Shown here piece by piece: positions 23,401 to 34,209 of a DNA stretch of 64,000 bases. Position 1 is the first letter of the stretch. Each line of letters opens with the position of its first letter. A program made the translations under genes and the position numbers. The notes below the pieces were generated by a model. The model saw nothing but the letters and a program-made list of their open reading frames with translations. It did not search any database and was not told the origin of the DNA. The DNA lies in the NCBI RefSeq assembly GCF_008831285.2, contig NC_045139.1:19484892-19548891 (forward strand). Direction: 5' to 3'. The DNA comes from Nymphaea colorata (Eukaryota > Streptophyta > Magnoliopsida > Nymphaeales > Nymphaeaceae).

Positions 23401-25110
23401 GCACTGATTGTTCAACTTGCATGGTCATCACTCATGTGCATGCATGTAGGTGTACAACCTTGGGCAAGGTGTTACACCTAAGAGTTTTATTATTACTCCA
23501 AATAAGGTTGAGGCCTAGGTTTCCTGTCCAAATTGATTAATAAGAAAACACTGATGTCAAGTGAATTTCATAGGTTGTATGAATGTCCTCCTTTCAATCA
23601 CGTCTTGATGTCATGTTAATTTTCAAGTTTCAAAAAAAAAAAAAAGTGAGAAAGAATGTTTGTCCTGGTCTTCCATATGGATTTGTCATTCATTCAAGGA
23701 CATGAATAGCAACACACAAACTAATGAATGTCAGCTGCAGCTTTACTAATATTTAGACATCTATGGCACTTATGCAAGTTAATGTTTGGACCAAATATTC
23801 CTGATCAACCTGTCTCAGTGAACACGTCATTGGGAATTGGGAGGCCTGTACTTAGCATTAAAGTTAGTGGATTGAGTCGTTCAAGTAACCTAGAAACTGA
23901 ACATTTTAGTGTTTAGGTATACTTTTGACAGAAAAATAGTTATGCAAACTATAGAATCACTGAATGTGCTGTGCAACATCAACAATTAAGCTATACATAC
24001 AACTTTTATGATTTTTAACATCTATGATGCAATATCTTTAAGGACTACACATTGAAGTCATGAAATGCTTGATAGAAAACCATTGGAGGCACACATCGTT
24101 TTTTCTGATTCAGAGGCACACATCGTTTTTTACTTTGATCTTGTCAATGAAATTGGACTCTCATATGCTTTGAGAATTACTTAAAAGTGCATGTGGGCAA
24201 GTAACCTTGAACTGATGATTATTTGAGGTCTTATCCGAGTTCCCATTCATTGAGATTTCTAATTAGCACTTCATAAACTCGTGGACTTCTCTATATCGTT
24301 ACGGATTTAAAGAATATCATGAGAAAAGAAAATAAAAGAACTCTTATTCTTCGGCTTATTCTTATTAATGGTGATCTCACTTACCATCATGAATGCTAAC
24401 TCTTACAGCTTTGCTGATCTGCTGTGATTTTGTGTTACTTTGTCGATCAAATTTATGGTGAATTATGAAGGAAAATGATGGAGAAGTTGTGGATAGTGGT
24501 GGAGGGAAGATTGGAGAGTTCTTTCATCATGGATCATTAATTCCTGCTATATTGTTTGCAAGAAAGAAAACATTATCCTGGTCAATGGCATTTATATAAC
24601 TGATAGTAGAACGAAAAGGAAATTGCCATTTGAAAAAATATAAACCTATCAATTTTCTTTTAAATGTTAACATATTTAAATCAACTGGCCTTTTGCAGGT
24701 TGTGGCTGGCAGGTTCGTGAATGCGTATTCTACCAATGACTGGATGCTTGGTGTTGCTTTCCGTGCAAGGTATCTTTAATCTTGACAGAAAGAGAACTGA
24801 TGACTAAAGGATTTCTGTGATATTATTTAATATATAACTTTTATTTCTCAGCTTGCTTACAGAAGGGTTGGCAGGAATTGAGCCTGTCGAAGTATCTGGA
24901 ATTGAGAACGTGAGTATTTTTATTTTGTTATTATCTTTCTGTCGCTGAATCTAATTGATGTCTACGTTGCTTTAGGTTGATGTTACAGAAGTGATTGATG
25001 GGCATTCTTCATACCTCCATTGTACCCAGCAAATTGTTCAACGGCTTGAGTTGGACACATATTATCCTGTTTTTTCCAATTCTCAAGCAAGTCCCAAACA
25101 ATTCGATTAA
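17481..25110 (+). CDS. DUF726 / TMCO4-type transmembrane alpha/beta-hydrolase, fifteen exons
   Basis: Exons are placed at 17481-17725, 17819-17900, 18164-18625, 19272-19437, 19542-19694, 20322-20419, 21156-21247, 21832-21902, 21984-22119, 22263-22322, 22404-22486, 22570-22646, 24699-24769, 24852-24909 and 24976-25110. They total 1989 bases, all in frame, for 662 residues. The conserved N-terminal helix region (LTPTERYAAASLFALALRQAQ) leads to a Gly/Ala-rich hydrophobic stretch at about 290-370, a second hydrophobic helix (LTVLGSLVAALAWPSTLLA) and a lipase-type nucleophile elbow GYSLGAR with Ser530. It ends with the conserved GHSSYL..TQQIVQRLELDTYYP block. Plants carry this family as uncharacterised membrane proteins related to animal TMCO4 and yeast Mil1. 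Hydrolase activity is inferred from the Ser elbow. Intron 10 appears to use a GC donor, and intron 12 is 2052 bases long, far longer than its neighbours. Confidence 0.92.
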
Positions 25111-27464
25111 CTAAGGTACGTGTTCAATCACATGCTGAAGTTGATAGGATGATCCTTAATAGAATGTGTTCCGACACTTAACCCTATTTCCTAGTTGTAT
25201 GATTGTGGCTAACCTATCCCAGTTTTCTTTTATGAATTGTTTCTAGCTTAAGGGTTTTATTGGGTTTCAAATTTTTTTCTGTCAATTGTATATCCCACTT
25301 AATGTGGTTGAATGTTCTAGATGGTGATGAGGGTGGTAGTTGCCAGAGGTAATTGTTCTTGTTGCACTCGTGTGGCACATAAACTTTAACATGCATCCTT
25401 TCTTACTGAAGATACACTATTACAGTAATCATGGGGAGATGGATTTCTATGTTACCCGTTATTTGGTCCGCTTATATGACATACTTTTTGCTCTTCTGCA
25501 GGTGTATCGGGACCTAACGGTAGCAGGTCGTGTAGGGCCTGAGCAAAAACATAGGCAAACTTCCAGTACCAGTGAAATTAATGACAAGAAAAAATATTCC
25601 TAGCAGATAAAGAGGTTATGCGTCTGAAAATCGTGGGCAACCATTTCTTGATCAATGTAGGCGGCTTCTCTCTTTTAACCAAATTCAGGGTTAAGGCCCA
25701 GCTCTGTGGAGCCAAATAACAGGGTTAGGATCCTTGGCCCTCACGTTGACCCGAAGCTGGAAGAAGGTACAATATTATTTATGTTTCCAATAAAAGAGGG
25801 CTATCATTCTGCAGGCTCTTCTGGATAGAGGAATACCTCACAGGCGTTGGGCTTAGAAAAATTTAAATTAAAATAACTCATTATCGGGGAGCCCATCCAC
25901 TGTAAATTGAACTCTGATTCGGCATATGACTATCATGAGTTAATTTTAAAATGGAGGAAGACTGTACAAGCAAAATGAAACTCCAGAACCACCTACGTCT
26001 CGTGAGTTCCTTTTTGAACGACGAAGATTTTGCCAGCGAATTGAAGCCCCGGCAGTCCCCTGCTTTCTTCTGCAATGTGTACTGCTTGGATGCTTGGCAT
26101 CGACTATTCTCCTAGTGTTTGACCCCTTCACATGGCCATCGCGTGGCTCTGCGAAATATATTTCTTTTTCTAATCGTTTTTTTTTCAAAAAAACAGTATT
26201 TTTTTAAAAGTACTTTTTAAACTTTGTCCTCATAGAGGGGTTTTCTTTTTGTTTTGTAAGAGCATCTTGGTCATTTGCTACTGAATATTGACTTTGAATA
26301 GGAGGGAGATGTTCCGCTTGGGAATAGGGTCTTGTGAGCAAAATAAGTTTATGAATTCAGATGTTGTCAATGATTGTTCCGTTTCGTACGGGAAACATCG
26401 GACAATTATAGATATCGCCTATATGGACTTGGCAAAGTAGGGCAATTTTCTATTTATAAAGTCAATAAACATTTAATAAAGTGATTTTTTTTACCTAATT
26501 ATGGGCTGGCAGCACATCAGCTGCCAAGACACAAATCGGCTGATAAGCAGCAGAATCTGAAAGCGGTGGTTCGTTCGCCTTAAGCGGATGTCTGGTTTCG
26601 GACAACCACAAAAAAATGAGATAGGTTTGATCGAATGTCCAATGCAAGCTCTGTGGTTGTCCGAGCTCTCCATCCCCATACACTGTATCTGAACAGAAGA
26701 ACTGCGGTCTGGTTTCCTCTTAAGCTGATGTTTGGGTTCATGTATTGTTGACAGTAATGCAACTCCATCTTTAGAACCATTATTGGAAGATCATTGTGAG
26801 TGCTTGGGTGCAATTTTACTTCTTAGCCAAAGATTTTGAATGCCCTTCAAGCTCTCCGGTTTTGGATGGACAAAACTGTCAGATAACCAAAAGAAGCAGT
26901 TGGTAATCTGAGGAACCAACCGAAACTTCATATTGCTATCAGAATTCTGTGATTAAAATTGTCGCACGTACCAAAAAGAGCATGAAAGTTTTTTGTCATG
27001 CCTGCATGAATTGAGTTGCCTGCAGGAGTCTCTTTTCTCGCTATCTGGATCGTTTTATGTATGGTTTAATTGGAAAAAGAAGCTCTGTCGAGAGAGAGCA
27101 GAAAAATTAGATGTAACCGGAAAAACAGAAATCCCTAATTAACAGTTGTCTGTGTGTGTGACACACACACGGTGTGAGAGGAGAGAGGGAGAAGGGTGTG
27201 AGAGGAGAGAGGGAGAAGGTCGACAAAATGGAAATTTATTAAAAAACAAAAGACGGCAGAAAAACAAAAAACAAAGTAAATAAAAAAAGCCATAGAATAG
27301 AGAGAACAAAGAGAAAAGGAAGAGCGAGTATGCGATGGAGTGCAACCGTCAAGACAATGTGCAAGATAGCAGAGGACAAAGGGGTAAAAAAGAGGAGGTG
27401 AGCAGAGGGAGGGACAGGCAAAAACTTCAGCAAAGAAGGCCAAGCTGAGGAGAGGATGTCGCCT

Positions 27465-27502
<38 letters not shown>

Positions 27503-27926
27503 ATCCATCAAATAACTGAAATTATATGTAACTAGGCACTTGTTGCTTAATTGACTTGCATTATGGTGTGTCTCAACAGTATATTACAAAAATGATTTTC
27601 TGCTTGTCTTAGATCGACACAATACGGAGATAAAAACTTGTTACTTCTCATGTTTAGCAAGCCGTATGCCATGCTTCGTCCAACATACATAATGTGTGTA
27701 AGGCACATCATTCATCTAGAATGCACCAACGGACTAAGATGTGACTGTATCCATGATTACAGATCAGCTACTGGGGTCGATATTTAGGAGACGAATACCA
27801 CCTTGTGAAAGCACCGCAACTCAAATTTCAGTACCCAGCCAGGTTGATATTTCTTTGCTGATCAGAGCATCAGCCAAGTGAAGCAACCATCTCTCTATAT
27901 CAGCAGTTCCAACTTCCAGCAATCTG
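25111..27926. other. Intergenic region between converging DUF726 and WD40 genes
   Basis: The left part is the 3' UTR of the DUF726 gene, and the right end should hold the 3' UTR of the minus-strand WD40 gene. Between them are a 12-base perfect inverted repeat (26599-26610 and 26652-26663), a purine-rich duplicated block (gtgtgagaggagagagggag, twice, at about 27171-27220) and a (GA)n tract at about 27471-27499. Minus frames over the purine tract are low-complexity artefacts. No gene was recognised. Confidence 0.55.
25789..25794 (+). terminator. Polyadenylation signal candidate (AATAAA)
   Basis: AATAAA lies about 680 bases after the DUF726 stop codon. A possible 3' UTR intron with donor at about 25116 (aag|gtacgtg) and acceptor near 25500 (ctgcag) would bring it closer in the mature message. 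Support is motif and position only. Confidence 0.3.
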
Positions 27927-30129
27927 TCACCATATTGGAGAGAGTTGGTCAATTTGCCTTGCTGCAGCCCATAGTCTTGGCAGCCCTCCCACATTAGAAG
28001 TGTAAAACACCAAATTGGCATCATAACCTATAAAGCCTTGGCTAACAATCTTCCCAGTCCCCACTTCATATATTGATATTTTCTTTGTTCCTTGCCCTGA
28101 AGTTGCTATATATGCACCATCATTCCCAACAAATGTAGGCCTGTATATGTTGTTACATGATCTAACAGTAGAACCAACGTGACCAAGAAGCTTCTGAAGG
28201 GGTTCGCTTGGATTTCTGACATCATAAAGAAGCAATTCGGGATCTTTGCTTGCAGAAAGAAGCTTAAATTCATTTGATGGACTCCACTCGATGCTGTTGA
28301 TGCCAGTCGAGTGGTCAGAATTAATCGTCATGGTACACGCCTCTGGCAATCTTGTATCAAGAACGCATATCCTACCATCTGCACCGCAGTCGGCAAGAAT
28401 ATCTGCATCTCTGCATGAAAGCAGAAAAAGATGAATGGCAGGGCAAGTAGAAGTAAGATTCTCCTGCACAAAGTAGGAATTCCACAAGGACTGGGAGGAT
28501 ATTTGCACTCTCAAGGAAGACTCATGATATCGTTGGGACTAACTGGGAGATTGCAGGAAGACACGAAGCATTTCAAAAGAAGCACCCACAGTTTACTATT
28601 GGAGACATATCGGGATGAAACAACATGAAAAGAAAAGCATGGTTTAAACCAAGCAAACTCATATGCTACACTTGGAGTTTATCAACCACTTTAAAGAATT
28701 AACTGATGTGCTAACCACTGAAAAAGGAAACGATTTTTTTTTTTAATAATAACAACGGGAACGAACAGAAGAAAACCAAATTGAAGCTCATTCACGACTA
28801 TTGAAAGAACTAATAAGAAAAGTGCTCAGTTTCTGTTTCACTGGCAGTTCCCTTTTACAATGAAGAAATTAAGAAAGTCACATCAAAAACATTTCTTTGT
28901 TCTGAGCAACTCATCAATATGGCAGATTGCACATTTTCTTACAATATGTAACACTAAGACGGTCAACTAATCACAACGAAAAAGGGAAAGACGATATGTA
29001 ACACCATAAAGGAGAGTTTGTACCTGAAACAAACCCCTCTAATCACACCTGAATGATGGCCTGAAATGCTCCTATCTACGAAAACTCCACCACTACCATC
29101 CATCCTACAAAATCCCACTGAAGAATCCTTTGATGCTGTAACAATCACATCCTTTAACAGATCCATGGAATATATACCACCAGCATGCAAATCTCTCACT
29201 TGTCCCACAACAGGAGGGGACCAAGAAGCAGAATTGGTGATTGGTTGCTTAGAAACATCCCAAACTAGAATTCCACCATCATTGGAGGTAGAAACAACCA
29301 GCATTGCATTCGAACCCGCAAATCTAACCCCTGATACCCAACTCCTACTGCTTTTCCATGACATTAGAGGCTCAATGGCTTCGACCTTTTCACCATCTTC
29401 TTCATGAACTTGACTGCAGCTATCCATGGAAGTGCCGAAGATTGAAACGAAGCCGCCATGGCCACCTGCAGCCACTAGAGCCCGAGGTTCGCCGGCTCCA
29501 GCAGCACACACATCGACGGTATAAATTCTGGCGAGTAGAGGGTCGGCCAACGGCCGACCCACCATCTCAAAGCCGACAAATTTACCACTAGAAGAAACAC
29601 CACCAACCGATTCTCTGAGGCAAATGCGTTTGCAAGCGTAATTATAGACGCATGAGTGCTCGAACTGCAACTCTTTCACAGGTTCGCCGGGGGAATCGGT
29701 TTCTTCATTCGAATGGGGTTGGGTTTGCGGCCGCTTTCGGGCGCTCCGGCGGAGAGGGACCGAAGGGGGCGAGATGGGTGCCGATGATTTGGGGCGCGGT
29801 TTCGGTTTTGAGATCGATGGCTTCGTCGGAAGGAGATTAATAGGGGAAGCAAGGCCTAGTTTCTTCAACAGTTCTTGATTCCGACGAATGTTTTCCTCAC
29901 GCAGAAGCTCATAATCAGAGGCAGCGGTGGTGGTGAAGGTGGAAGAGACGGCCTTACTAGTGGCTGGAACGGTGGCGGAAGCAGCGGGCACGTCGGTGCC
30001 GGCCGTGGTGAAGGTGGTACAAGAAGAGAGGCCGGTGGCGGTGGCAGTGGCAGTGGAAGAAGTGAGATTGGTGGTAGCAGATTTTGATTCCGAGAAAAAG
30101 GATTTCAGCGATGACTGCCTGAGCTTCAT
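27927..30129 (-). CDS. WD40 repeat protein of the WDR76/CMR1 type, two exons
   Basis: Exon 1 runs 30129-29024 and exon 2 runs 28410-27927, joined across a 613-base intron (donor cag|gtacaa, acceptor atgcag), giving 529 residues. The start MKLRQSSLKSFF is chosen over an upstream in-frame codon at 30231, because the extra 34 residues are low-complexity Arg/Ser from a GA-repeat leader. Residues 5-12 (QSSLKSFF) fit a PCNA-interacting PIP box. A Ser/Thr-rich linker follows, then the family motif REENIRRNQELLKKLGL (77-93), a basic patch (RRSARKRP, 127-134), and WD40 repeats from about 200 to the end (VSIFGT, ILVWDVSK, VGFCRMDG, ICVLDTR, LLLYDVRN, ISIYEVG). Yeast Cmr1 and animal WDR76 associate with damaged or replicating chromatin. 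A similar nuclear role here is inferred. Confidence 0.85.
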
Positions 30130-30132
30130 CGC

Positions 30133-30191
30133 CGCGGGAACGTGAGAGAGCGAGCGAGCGCGTGAGAGAGAGAGAGAGAGGTGGCGGGAAA
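30133..30191 (-). promoter_or_regulatory. Two E2F-like sites in the leader/promoter of the WD40 gene
   Basis: Read on the minus strand, tttcccgcc (30191-30183) and ttcccgcg (30140-30133) lie 4 to 62 bases upstream of the ATG at 30129. The first is a canonical E2F element. E2F sites mark S-phase genes in plants, which fits the PIP-box-like motif of the protein. A (GA)n leader tract lies between the two sites. Confidence 0.45.
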
Positions 30192-31286
30192 GACTGGTGA
30201 CAGCGTGCCTCCGGGTCCGGATCTCATACAAGGCGTCGTAGACGAATCGGATCCAGATCCAACTCTTTGCATGGTTTCCTCCTGAAGCCCGGCTGCAATA
30301 TTTTATTTTCTCCGGATTAAATCAATATTTCAAAATAAAATTATTCACATTTTTTTTTTAACTAACCAGCCGATGTTCATGACAAAGAGCTATGAAGCAT
30401 GTCATTTTAAGTGGCCATCAACTCCTTGAAAACTAGTAAACCTAACACTGTTTTTGTCATGGCATGTCCATGTTTCTTCCCTAGCTTCTCGCTTTCGTAT
30501 GGGAATCAAATTTTCATCAGCCCAAGAACTTAACTTGTGTAGATGGAAAATCAGTTTATTTGCAAATTCCCATGACTGGCAGATCATATCTACTCTTAAT
30601 TTTTTATATACAACATACAATTGACTTTGAAAAACTTTCCACTAATGACATTAATCAAAGTAATAAGAATATAAATGCTGTTCATATGTCAAAGAACAAG
30701 TCCACTGCCTCCATCTTTCCTCATTGACTGTATCATCTTCCTGCTTACTAAACATCTTTCGTTCATGAGAAATGGAGAAAAAAGCTCCATTCCAGAGAGA
30801 GAGTAGCAATTTCTTATAATGTTGGCAGCTAATCTTGATAATGTGAGGCAGTTGACCGTTGGTCAAATTGAAAACATTGCCGTGTTTGATCATCTCGGAG
30901 ATAATACAATATACAATGTGAGATTGAAGGAGATTTGTAAACTCCAGACCTGCCAGTCTGACTCCTCAATCGGATCTCAAAAAAGCACTGTTTATCGATG
31001 TAAAATAAAGTTCAAAATCACAGATCCGAGATATATATATTTTTTTAAACAGTGGATCTTTCTGGGGCACGTTTCTCAAATCAGCCTCCAAATTTTATAT
31101 CTTCTGCTACAAACACACTTGGTAACAAAAACACTGCATTAAACAGCCTTCTTCTTACCAAACGCCTTCGACTAATACAGCAATTGCATGACATTATATG
31201 AACCTGCCTCGGCAAATTGATGAAACACTACATGTAATCATTTGTCATTAGCCAAACGACCTTTGGTAAATGGAACACTTGCCGCC

Positions 31287-31356
31287 CTATAGATTGAGGC
31301 AGATTCACGAATGAACACTTAGTTTTAGTGTTTCGTGAATCTATTTCAATTTATAG
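31287..31356. repeat. Foldback hairpin, copy 1
   Basis: Arms 31287-31311 and 31332-31356 are 25 bases each with about four mismatches and share the core agattcacgaa. The 20-base loop can extend the stem (aacact/agtgtt). A related hairpin lies at 33120-33182, so this is probably a dispersed foldback or MITE core. Confidence 0.6.
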
Positions 31357-33119
31357 AATAAATTCATGAAATACTTAGAAATAACTTGAAGTCAGAGTCC
31401 CATTATAACTTGGTCGATTCAAAACTCAGAGTAGGAGTAGAGCTCGAGAGCAGGCTTTTAGTATCAAACTCAGGTGTTCCGGGCCCAGCTCGTCTTAATG
31501 GTATTTCATACTCACCAGTTCGACATGATCTGGATCCACCTTTGGATGTAGGACATTTTGTTTGAAACTATATTTGATCTGATTCTGGACCAAATTGGAT
31601 GAATCCAAATCGAAATTCAATCCAATTTCTTAATCGGATATCAAATTTTTTTAAGTGATTTGATCAAATATCAGATCTAAATCAGATTTATTGAAATGTC
31701 TATTAACACAGCCATAAGAAAACACATAACCACATATCTGAACGCATAATGATGACAACATTATAATTATGTTCGATTCAACTGAAAGGCATAATCCTAA
31801 GTTCAGTCAGTCCGCTTATACCAGAAGGATCAAACGATGACCCTACACAAAGGTTACTTCAGTGGAGATCCTTTGAGATAAAAGAAATTCAAATCCAGAT
31901 TTGGAACCGCATTTTGTTTTAAGAGTTGAGTTTTTGCCAGCAAAGGAAGGACCCTTTCTGCCCTGACAAGATTTTTCGCATTGACTCACGTAGGCAGTCC
32001 GTCCTTAGTTTGACTGAGTGTCTTCCCCTTAAAATTTCATTAAAAAAAATATTTAGCGTATTTAAAAGTTTTGAAAAATTATATTTTGGCCTTTGTAAAA
32101 TTTTGCAGTTTTAATGAAAATTTTTTGGCTCCGCCACTGATGTCTACCCTCCTTGTGTCAATAGGGTGAAACACTATAACTCTTTAATGCCAATCTTTAG
32201 AATTTGGGTTTTATCTGGTAGAAAACAATTCAGACTCAAGCAGGCGCAAAGCCAAGGGGCATTGGCTCCACCTCAATTAAAAAAAATAATTACATGTAAA
32301 TTTTAGAAAATTTTACTTGTTCAGTATAAAAAATTTGAAAACGATATTTCGACGCGTGTCAAAATTTGAAAACTTTAATTCTGTCTTCTTCATAAAAAAT
32401 TTCTGACTCTGCCCCTAACCTCAAGTCGTACAAACCCATCGACAGAACTAGCTGCTTGTGATGAAGATATCATGGATAGCTCAAATCTTTGTCTTCAATG
32501 CGTTTTCCACATGGTATTCATAATTGGATAGAAAGTTGGTAACCCTGTACATGGTCCAGGTACAAGTATGAGAGACTAAACTATAGTTTTAAAAATTTAA
32601 CAAGGGCCAAAATATAATTTTCAAAATTTTTATATAGATTAAATCATTAAACTAATTTTTTTCCTTTTTACAAGTGAAATTTTAATTTTATAAAAAAATT
32701 GAGGTTGAGATATGGCCCCTACCAGCAGCCCCCCTTTTCTCTGCCCCTAATGAGGGAAGATCTTCGTTGACTTATAAAAAAATATACTACTCCAAAGCAG
32801 TTAGATTCTTGCATATTAACACTTTGAAAATATTGCCACAGGTACTAAGAATAAAATAATAATGATTTTGACGACGATAAAATGGTGCTATTTTAAGAGT
32901 AAGCATGACACGTTATGAAAGCCTTACAAGCCAAAACTTACCCTTCAACTTGTCTCTTGTTTGTATCTTAAACTAGTTTGGATTTTATCATCACTTCTAC
33001 GTGTTATCTACTCAAACACCAATTGTTCAATGCGTGCAAGTGATTTTCTTTTCATTATAAATATTTGCATTGGCAAAATTAGAACACAATATTAAAGGGG
33101 TATTGGCAATAGAAATACC

Positions 33120-33182
33120 AAAGATTAAGTTAGATTCATGAAAAACTATATTCTAATGTTCGATGAATCTGCTTCAATCTTT
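33120..33182. repeat. Foldback hairpin, copy 2
   Basis: Arms 33120-33139 and 33163-33182 pair at about 16 of 20 positions around agattcat. The arm sequence is related to that of the hairpin at 31287-31356. The nearby text aaaggggtattggcaatag (from about 33094) resembles a MITE end, so the hairpin may lie inside a larger eroded element. Confidence 0.5.
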
Positions 33183-33894
33183 GAGACAAATTAATTAAAC
33201 ACGGTGTTCATATTTAGTGTCTGTTTTAATGCATAACCAAATTGAACAGTTGCCACAGGCAACTGTTCACCAGCCCGAACTAATGCACTGAAATGTATGC
33301 AAATTGGTGCATCTAATAAAAATGAAAAAAAAAAGTATGGAATCTTACACATGGATGACACGTGAAAATTGAGAAATGGTTCAAATTTTTCTTGAAATGT
33401 TGCCGGTGGTTTTCCTTGAAGGTGGATTGTGAGGAAGAGGAAGCTAGAAAAGGGGAGTTTGATCCTTCGAAGTTCAAAGATCTGCTGCAAGTCTATTTGG
33501 GAAGAAGAACAGATGGTTTTCCATGGACTAAAATAAGTGTCATCGTTTTCGTGTGGGGTTAGTTTCTTCTATTCAAGGGAGATTTATTCGTGCTTAGGTT
33601 AGCTTCTGCGTCATGGCATGACCACAAATTCTACTTGGATGTGCGACAGTTTGGTTTCGAATTGATGGGGAGCTTAAAAGTTTCTGGATTTAGACCACCA
33701 TTTTCAATTGAGAAGATGAACTTAAGCGATGACTATTCAATAGGCCGCTACTTGGGCTTCCCTTGTCAATAGAAACCACGTCGTTTTAAGTCTACAAATT
33801 TTAATGCATCTTCAACTATTGATTTTTGAATCACTAACAAAGGATTGAGATACATTAGATTGATGAGCCGCAAGAACAAACAACTTCTAGGAGT

Positions 33895-34201
33895 TAGGGC
33901 TGTTCTTGGGCGAGTTCAAGTCGAGTTGAGCCAGCTAGAACTTGGCTCGAGCTCGACTCAAGTTTGATTTCATTAGCTCAAGTTCGACTGGGCTTGAGTT
34001 CTTAAAACTCGAATTCGGCTCGATTAAACTCGAGCCGAAGATTGGCTTGAGCCGAGCCAAACATTTCATTAACTGAGTTTAACCGAGCCGAGGCTACTTA
34101 ACTAAAGCTCAAGTCATTCAAGTTGTCGAGTTCGTTCGAGTCAAGTTTATCGAGCAAGTTCGAGTCGAGCTCGAGTTAGCTCAACTCGTTGAACAGCCCT
34201 A
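33895..34201. mobile_element. hAT-type MITE with perfect TIRs and 8-base target-site duplication
   Basis: The element begins TAGGGCTGTTC and ends GAACAGCCCTA, an 11-base perfect terminal inverted repeat. The 8-base sequence CTAGGAGT flanks it directly on both sides (33887-33894 and 34202-34209). Eight-base duplications and a TAGGG start are hallmarks of the hAT superfamily. The 307-base interior is non-coding and made of repeated 'ctcgag', 'cgagttcgag' and 'gagccgag' words. The intact target duplication suggests a fairly recent insertion. Confidence 0.85.
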
Positions 34202-34209
34202 CTAGGAGT

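Larger units (their letters stand above)
30240..33886. other. Intergenic region, foldback repeats but no gene seen
   Basis: No ORF here carries a recognised motif, including frames at 30819-31142, 33362-33562 and 33590-33772. Two related foldback hairpins occur at 31287-31356 and 33120-33182. A block near 31544-31710 is rich in degenerate 'gattcaaatc' words like the element at 44139-44559. Confidence 0.55.

Noticed and set aside
27135..27511. Several minus frames rich in Ser, Leu and Phe
   Set aside because: They are translations of the purine-rich GA tracts on the plus strand, with no conserved sequence.
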